Source of the DNA: Halichoerus grypus
Lineage: Eukaryota > Chordata > Mammalia > Carnivora > Phocidae
Length of the DNA stretch: 64,000 nt
Direction: 5' to 3'
NCBI RefSeq assembly: GCF_964656455.1
Contig: NC_135718.1
Coordinates: 129,185,093-129,249,092 of the forward strand
Each line of letters opens with the position of its first letter. Position 1 is the stretch's first letter. The translations under genes were made by a program, and so were the position numbers. The notes under the pieces were generated by a model that was given only the letters and a program-made list of their open reading frames with translations, had not been told where the DNA came from and did not search any database. This document shows positions 58,343 to 64,000 of the stretch, in pieces.

Positions 58343-58550
58343 GGGGGTGCCTGGGTGCTCAGTCGTTAAGCGTCGGACTCTTGATTTCGGTTCAGGTCAT
58401 GATCTCGGGGTCGTAAGATCGAGCCCCATGTTGGGCTCTGAGCTCAGCGGGGAGTCTGCTTGTCTCCCTCTCCCTCTGCCCCTCCTTCCGCTCATGCTCT
58501 CTCTCTCTCTCTCAAATAAATAAAATCTTAAAAAAAAAAAAAAAAAAAAA
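58343..58550 (+). mobile_element. Can-SINE, full length, long A tail
   Basis: GGGGTGCCTGGGTGCTCAGT head, GACTCTTGATTTCGGTTCAG body (an older subfamily with CGGACTCTTGATT), (CT)n, AAATAAATAAAATCTT and a run of about 20 A. Confidence 0.93.
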
Positions 58551-59735
58551 GCCTGGTGGCGAGGCCTAGGTCCTCAGGGTAGAAGAAAGGGGGTCTCAAG
58601 AGCAAGAAACCAGAAAGCTGGTTGTCACCACTCCAGCCTGAAGTCAGAGATGGGTGAACAGCCACGGGCTTGATGCACAGCCCCAGGGCACGGGGCTCCA
58701 GCGGCTTTAATCCCTCCCGCCCGGGGCCAGGTCTGGGACACAAGACTGTGCCAAGGCCCCTGCTGGAGTGGGAACCTGGCGAGGCCACCTGTCGAGCCAG
58801 CCTGGACTGACTCATTCCAGAAAGAAGACAAATGTGTTCCTCAGTCCCGAGGGTTGCTGGTAGTGCTGACCTCTTGGCCCTGACCTTATCTGCCTACGCT
58901 CTGCTGAGGGACTGGCTGGGCCTGGACAAGTCATTTGGGAAGTGTCTGAGATCAGAAGAAAAATAACATAGCCAGGATCTGGGAGCTACGTTAATTTTTC
59001 CATGCTGTGTCCCGACACCAGTTTTTCCATATGGGAAATTGATGCCATGCCTTTGCCTCCTTCTTGCCCTCTGTGGCCCTGGCTGGGCCTCCTGACCTTG
59101 TTGGCTCATTTCATCCTTCAGGAGATGGTGTGCCCCCGTTCAGGCAAACCTGACCCCGAGATCTCCCACCGGTGTCGCTCTCCGGCGTCTGGTTCCTGTG
59201 CAACCCTGAGCTACAGCTCCAGGCCTGTGCACGTTCCTATCTGAGGACAGAAGGGGTCGTGATGGGCTCACAGTTCAGTCCTGGAGCTGCAGAGCGGAGG
59301 CCGTCAGTATGGAGGACCCAAATGAATGTCGCGCGGCGGCCTGGGGGACCCGCCGGGGCTCAGGGTTCCTGGGCTCGGAGCAGAGCCGGCTGGGGCGAGG
59401 CAGCAGTAAGAAGGGAGCCCTGTCCATTCACGTCCCTCCCCCCCAACCCCCTGCAAATAGCAAAGCTATGGAGAGCAGCCTTGGACCTGCACCCAGACAT
59501 AAAAATCACCCACTAGGAGCACAGCCTCTTCCCAGGCTGGTTCCCTGGGAAGCCTCGCATTTCTTCACCAGGGGCTCAGGGCCCTGTCTGATTTTCTCTC
59601 CTCCTCCGTGGGCCACCACCTACCCGGCCCCAGTGCAGCTGGGAAGTGGCCTTTCCAACTCCTCCTCCCTGGCTCCCCCGTCATCTTCCAAACTTGGAGG
59701 ACATAGGGCTTTCTATTTAAAGTCTCTATGTGGAC
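58551..59735. other. intergenic, no gene seen
   Basis: Moderately GC-rich. A 192-codon open frame (59309-59887) runs into an L1 3' end and has no recognisable domain. Confidence 0.45.
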
Positions 59736-59737
59736 AC

Positions 59738-59915
59738 ACTGGTGGTCACCAGAGGGAAAATGGGTGGGGGATGGGTGAAATAGGTGAAGGGGATCAAGAG
59801 TACGCTTCTCTCGATGAGCACCAAGCAATGTATGGAATTGCTGAATCACCGTGTCATGCACCTGAAACTACTGTAACAGTATGGTAACTATACTGGAATG
59901 AAAATTAAAACAATA
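59738..59915 (+). mobile_element. carnivore LINE-1 3' end
   Basis: GGTGGGGGATGGGTGAAATA, GATGAGCACCAAGCAATGTA and CACCTGAAACTACTGTAACA match the L1 3' UTR type also seen at about 26500-26670. Ends ATGAAAATTAAAACAATAG. Confidence 0.8.
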
Positions 59916-60294
59916 GGTGCCGATCAGCCAAATCAGCAATAAAGGCCTTATTTGCTACAAAATTGTACAACTGAGATTGTCCATCACCCACCTCAGGGAT
60001 ATGAGTAGAAAAAAATAAAAATAAAATAAAATTATCTCTGTGGAAATGGACAGGAGGGAACAGAATCACGGGGAATATCCCCAAAGGCTTCGCAAGCCCT
60101 TTCGACCAGGAAGAAGAGAGAAGCCGGGCAGTGGTGGACTCACAGGACACAGCAGACAAGTGATGCCTCCAGTTCCAACTCATCTTGGGGGTGTCTCTGC
60201 TCCTCTGAACCAGACTGGACATTTCTTGTGATCGGGGACAACCTCCACACATCCTGATAGATCCACAGGGTCTAGGGGTGTCTGCCTCATAGCA

Positions 60295-60500
60295 GGTGCC
60301 CAATAAATGTTTCACTCCCTCATTCATCTGTTTCAGCAACATGTACTGAGTGTCCTAATGGGCCACGCATGGGGACTACAATGACCGACAGGACGGTGGA
60401 GCCCCTGTTTTCAAGGAGCACATGACTAGAGAGCACATTCATAGCTATGAATGCATAAAATTGCAAAAGAGCACCGAGAAGGCATTGTAGGCTCTGCTGG
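60295..60500. repeat. L2-like remnant
   Basis: CAACATGTACTGAGTGTCCT, GGGGACTACAATGACCGACA and GGAGCCCCTGTTTTCAAGGA keep the L2 tail order. Confidence 0.6.
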
Positions 60501-60869
60501 AGTGGAGAGTTAGCCAAGGCTTCCCAGGGAGCCTCGAAGGGTCCGGAGGTCAGGAGTCGACGCAGAGAAGGACAGGGCCGGCAGAGAAGGCGGACTGTGC
60601 CATTCCTCGGAAGCAGGAAGATACTACCTGGGTGGCCAGCCCTCTCTTTCTTGTCACCCCCTCTCCGATCCCTTCATTGTCACCTCTTGGTAGTGTGGCA
60701 GGGGCTGGGGGCAGGTGGGACAGATAGCAGCCCGCACGTGGTGGAACAGCTAGCAGGTGCTCGCGGCCATCGCCACGCCCACCGCCGCTTCTCCGGTGAT
60801 GGGATTGGAAGGAGCGCGCCTCTGGAGCGTCTCTCGTCTCAGACTCCGTAGAACTGACTGCCCTCAGCC

Positions 60870-61025
60870 AGTCGTTCTCAGACTTCTGTGCGCCTCTGGA
60901 CTCGCTGCGGAGCTGTTGGCCCAGCCAAGGGGACGATATGCCAGGAGACTCGAATTCAGGGGTTCTGGCTTGGGGTCCAGGAATTTGTAACTGTAACAAC
61001 CTCCCCAGGTGTTTCTGATGGACAT
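60870..61025 (+). mobile_element. MER5A-like hAT transposon remnant
   Basis: CAGTCGTTCTCAGACTTCTG at one end and GTCCAGGAATTTGTAACTGT, then CCCCAGGTGTTTCTGATG, at the other. Confidence 0.6.
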
Positions 61026-62700
61026 CAAGGACTGGGAACTTTGTGGAGGCCGAGCGTGTCCCCTCTCAGGCTCCGGGACCTGCCGTTCCGTTCGGGGTCT
61101 AGCACTCCTGCCACTCAGGGCTGGGTTAACTGGGACTCTGTTCCCTTAGGGAAGCAGACCTGCGGGAGGGACTTGCACGTATTTGCATCTTGTTAGCCTT
61201 GGGGAAGGGATGGAGCCAATTTGGTGAGATGGAAGAGGGGTCAATGCAAATGATCTCCATCAACTGTGACCTGGACGCCAGAACCTCAGCTTTCCGTGCT
61301 CCAGCCATGGTGGAGGCGGTGGCTGAGTGTTAGAAGGGGCTGGAGAAGCAGAGGCCCCTGACCAGATTTCTTTATCACGTTGATAAGACCCGCCTTCTGG
61401 CCGCCCTCCTTGCCCTCAGCAGCCGTGACAGCCCCTCCCCCGCAGCAGGCTGCTTCCTAAAACACAGCTGTCTCCCATGTCCCCTCCACTGCTCAGCGTT
61501 GCCTAGGTCACAGGTCTGCTTGCAGAGCCTTTCATGGTCTGCTCCTTCTCCCTGATCTTACGGAGGATGGCTCCGCTCTGCAGGTCAACCGCTATCAACT
61601 AGGTAGGAAGAGGCTGAGCACAAAGGGGGCAAGGGGACTGGGAGGGGGACCAACAAGCTGAGGGTGATGGCACCAGCCATTGAGACCCACAGTCACTAGG
61701 GAAATAAACAAAATGATGCCGTGGGGGCAGGGACAGTCAATAAATGGAACCATTGCCTCCACACCTGCTCTGTGTGAGCCAATCCCGGCCCTCGAGAGCC
61801 AGCCAGGCCTCCCCATGCTTCTCAAGAGAGTGGCGAGGGGCCACACCCACATCCTCGGAAGTGACCTGGAGAGGACACCTAGTGACCGTCCCTGTCTAGA
61901 AAAGTGAGTGAGCTTCTCTGAACAGCAGAGCCTTCCTTAATTGGTATCCGGTAAAGGTGTGGCAGGAGAAATAGCAAAGTGAGGGGTGCAGGGCTGGGAG
62001 ACAGCCACCCTACCTATGCCAGCCTCCCTGGCCGTGTGACTGGGTTCCAGCCAATGCCATGAGGAGCAGCACTGTTTTGGGGCCTGGCCCATAAAGTTCT
62101 CTGGTGCCGAGGCCTGTGTGAGTCTCCCCTGGCCCCCGGGGAGGCAGGGGCTGGAGGTGGTGGGGCTGGAGGATAGAAGAAACCTGGATGCCAGCCACTG
62201 TTCAGAGGAGGACTGTCTGCTAGTCCAGAAGACCAATTTTGGACTTTATGTGAACAAGAAATATATTTCCATCACATTGGAGCCATATATATTTTTAGGT
62301 TTATTTGTGATAGCGGTTAGTATTATCTTACCCAACACAGGGAGTGAGAGTAGGACTTCCAGGGGCCCAAGCCTTTTTACTTAAGGGTAAAAAGAGGATG
62401 CAGCAAGGTGTAGGTTCCAGGGGGAAGTCCCTTCTGGTCCAGGCGTCCTGGAAGAAGGGGAGGAGCAGGAATGTTAGGGTGGGAGCCAAGTAGAGGTATA
62501 GGCCGGCCCAGAGCAGGGGAAGGGCTGGGGAAGAAGGGAGAGAGAGAGAGGGAACACACCTGGGGGAACACACCTGGGGAGGCTGAGATACAGGTCCTGG
62601 GAGGGACAGGGCAGCCCTTCCACAGGCTTCTCGGAACTCCCTTTTCCTCTGCAACCTATCTATTTGTCCCCCTTGTTTGGCTCCTGCGTTCCCTCCCTCG
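61026..62700. other. intergenic, no gene seen
   Basis: No exon recognised. A short tandem GGGAACACACCT x2 lies at about 62551-62577. Confidence 0.45.
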
Positions 62701-62702
62701 GT

Positions 62703-62736
62703 TGTTTTTGTTTTGTTTTGTTTTGTTTTGTTTTAG
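62703..62736. repeat. (TTTTG)n microsatellite
   Basis: TTGTTTTTGTTTTGTTTTG-type repeat of about six units. Confidence 0.85.
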
Positions 62737-63490
62737 AGCTGAAAAGTCTCACATTTATTACTGAACCAACCTACTGGTGCAGAGGCATAGTAACAGAGAA
62801 AAATCATTTCCCTGATAAATATGTCTATTGGCCAGGTAGGAAGAACTCGCCTCTTCTGTGGAGGGCCAGAAGAGACCTTCAAGAAATGCCAGCCCCTAGA
62901 AAGCAATAACATAAATGGATTCAAATGTTAGCTCGTTCAAATATTTGTACCAACAAATGTTAAGCCAATCAATCACCCTCGGGGTTGCTCCTCAGGGGAG
63001 AAGCAGAAGGGGGAGGACACCGATTTGTGATTTAAGGCCAGGAGGTTTAGCTGAGAGTTTAGAGCATTTCAAGGAGAGAAAACTTTTCTTTAAAAGCCTA
63101 GTGCTGATCTGAAAGGAAATTGAGCCAAGGGAACTACAAAGTCATTTCTGACCTTGGGAAAATAGATGGCAAACCCCAGCCAGCCCCCGGGCCTAGAGGG
63201 AACACTGAGCTGATTATTGCCTGCAAGGTTCTGCTCCCTCCACTAAGATAGTATTTAAAGGTTCAGTGTTTACCAAGCTGTGGCCTCCAAGGGAGCCTGG
63301 AAGTTTTCTAGAAGGGACTTGGCCTTCATGGTATGTTCCGTGAATGCCCCCCTCTGCTTGGCTTGAGCCCCTTCTCAGCCCCAGACTGCCACGGGCATAT
63401 AGCCCAGCGAAGCCTCGGCTTCCTCGGGGCCTTTCCTGACGGAGAACTCCCCAGGGTTTAGGCCTGGGGCTCCCTCAAAAACAAGCAAAT
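62737..63490. other. intergenic, no gene seen
   Basis: No coding exon or recognised element. Confidence 0.45.
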
Positions 63491-63492
63491 GG

Positions 63493-63681
63493 GGCGCCTG
63501 GGTGGCTCAGTTGGTTAAGCGACTGCCTTCGGCTCAGGTCATGATCCTGGAGTCCCGGGATCGAGTCCCGCATTGGGCTCCCTGCTCGGCAGGGAGTCTG
63601 CTTCTCCCTCTGACCCTCCCCCCCTCATGCTCTCTCTCTCTCATTCTCTCTCTCAAATAAATAAATAAAATCTTTAAAAAA

Positions 63682-63714
<33 letters not shown>
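63493..63714 (+). mobile_element. very young Can-SINE with long pure A tail
   Basis: Full-length copy with an intact head, body, AAATAAATAAATAAAATCTTT tail and an uninterrupted run of about 36 A (63684-63719). A perfect 16-bp target duplication, AAAAACAAGCAAATGG, lies at 63477-63492 and 63715-63730. Same subfamily as 26270-26468. Confidence 0.97.
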
Positions 63715-63720
<6 letters not shown>

Positions 63721-64000
63721 AAGCAAATGGCATGTTCTCTTCACGAATGGGCTCTGACCTTAGGAGAAATAGCTAAGGCAGGAGGACAGAGAAGAATCGA
63801 GAACAATTTCCTGGAAGGGAATTCTTGTAATACAATGGCAGATCTCGAAGTAGCTGAGAACTACCAGCAGCATAATCCAGGGGAAGAAGCATGAACTCCG
63901 GAGTCCGAGTTCTGAAAATGTCTTTATTTCACCCCCGATTAGGAATAATAACATTTCTATTTCTGCAATTGCAGGTTAAGAGGTTTTTTTTTTCCCTCAA

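Noticed and set aside
59309..59887. 192-codon plus-strand frame
   Set aside because: Its end lies in an L1 3' UTR and it has no domain.

Overview
This is a 64 kb piece of a mammalian nuclear genome. It almost certainly comes from a carnivoran, and probably from an arctoid lineage (mustelid, pinniped or bear group) rather than a dog or a cat. The evidence is a set of about eleven tRNA-Lys-derived Can-SINE copies. They share the head GGGCGCCTGGGTGGCTCAG, a CT-rich stretch and an AAATAAATAAAATCTTT tail. The canid-specific young SINE type is absent. The exact species cannot be read from the sequence.

Two protein-coding genes are supported. BTG2 lies on the plus strand: promoter about 6430-6665, coding exons 6780-6933 and 8234-8568, poly(A) signal 10742-10747. 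FMOD (fibromodulin) lies on the minus strand: non-coding exon 1 ending at 44076, exon 2 at 41289-40302, exon 3 coding 35893-35742, poly(A) signal 34044-34039. Order and orientation match the human 1q32 neighbourhood CHIT1-BTG2-FMOD-PRELP. The genes are convergent, with their 3' ends about 23 kb apart. They do not share a pathway: BTG2 is a p53-inducible anti-proliferative adaptor of the CCR4-NOT deadenylase, and FMOD is a secreted collagen-binding small leucine-rich proteoglycan.

Layout: 1-6.4 kb is the intergenic flank upstream of BTG2. 6.4-10.8 kb is BTG2. 10.8-34.0 kb is intergenic and holds old MIR, L1 and LTR remnants, a 73-bp tandem duplication, a 257-bp segment present twice, a CTTT microsatellite and a CpG-rich promoter-like block at about 24.2-24.9 kb with no recognised gene. 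34.0-44.2 kb is FMOD. 44.2-64 kb is intergenic sequence towards PRELP, repeat-rich and without a recognisable gene.

I found no new multi-gene system. The observations most worth a second look are small: a 12-nt in-frame N-terminal expansion of BTG2, the CpG-rich orphan promoter candidate, the recent 257-bp duplication, two SINE insertions at one target site, a SINE fragment with head and tail in swapped order, and a tail-only micro-insertion. Repeat family names are from memory of consensus sequences and were not checked by a search.
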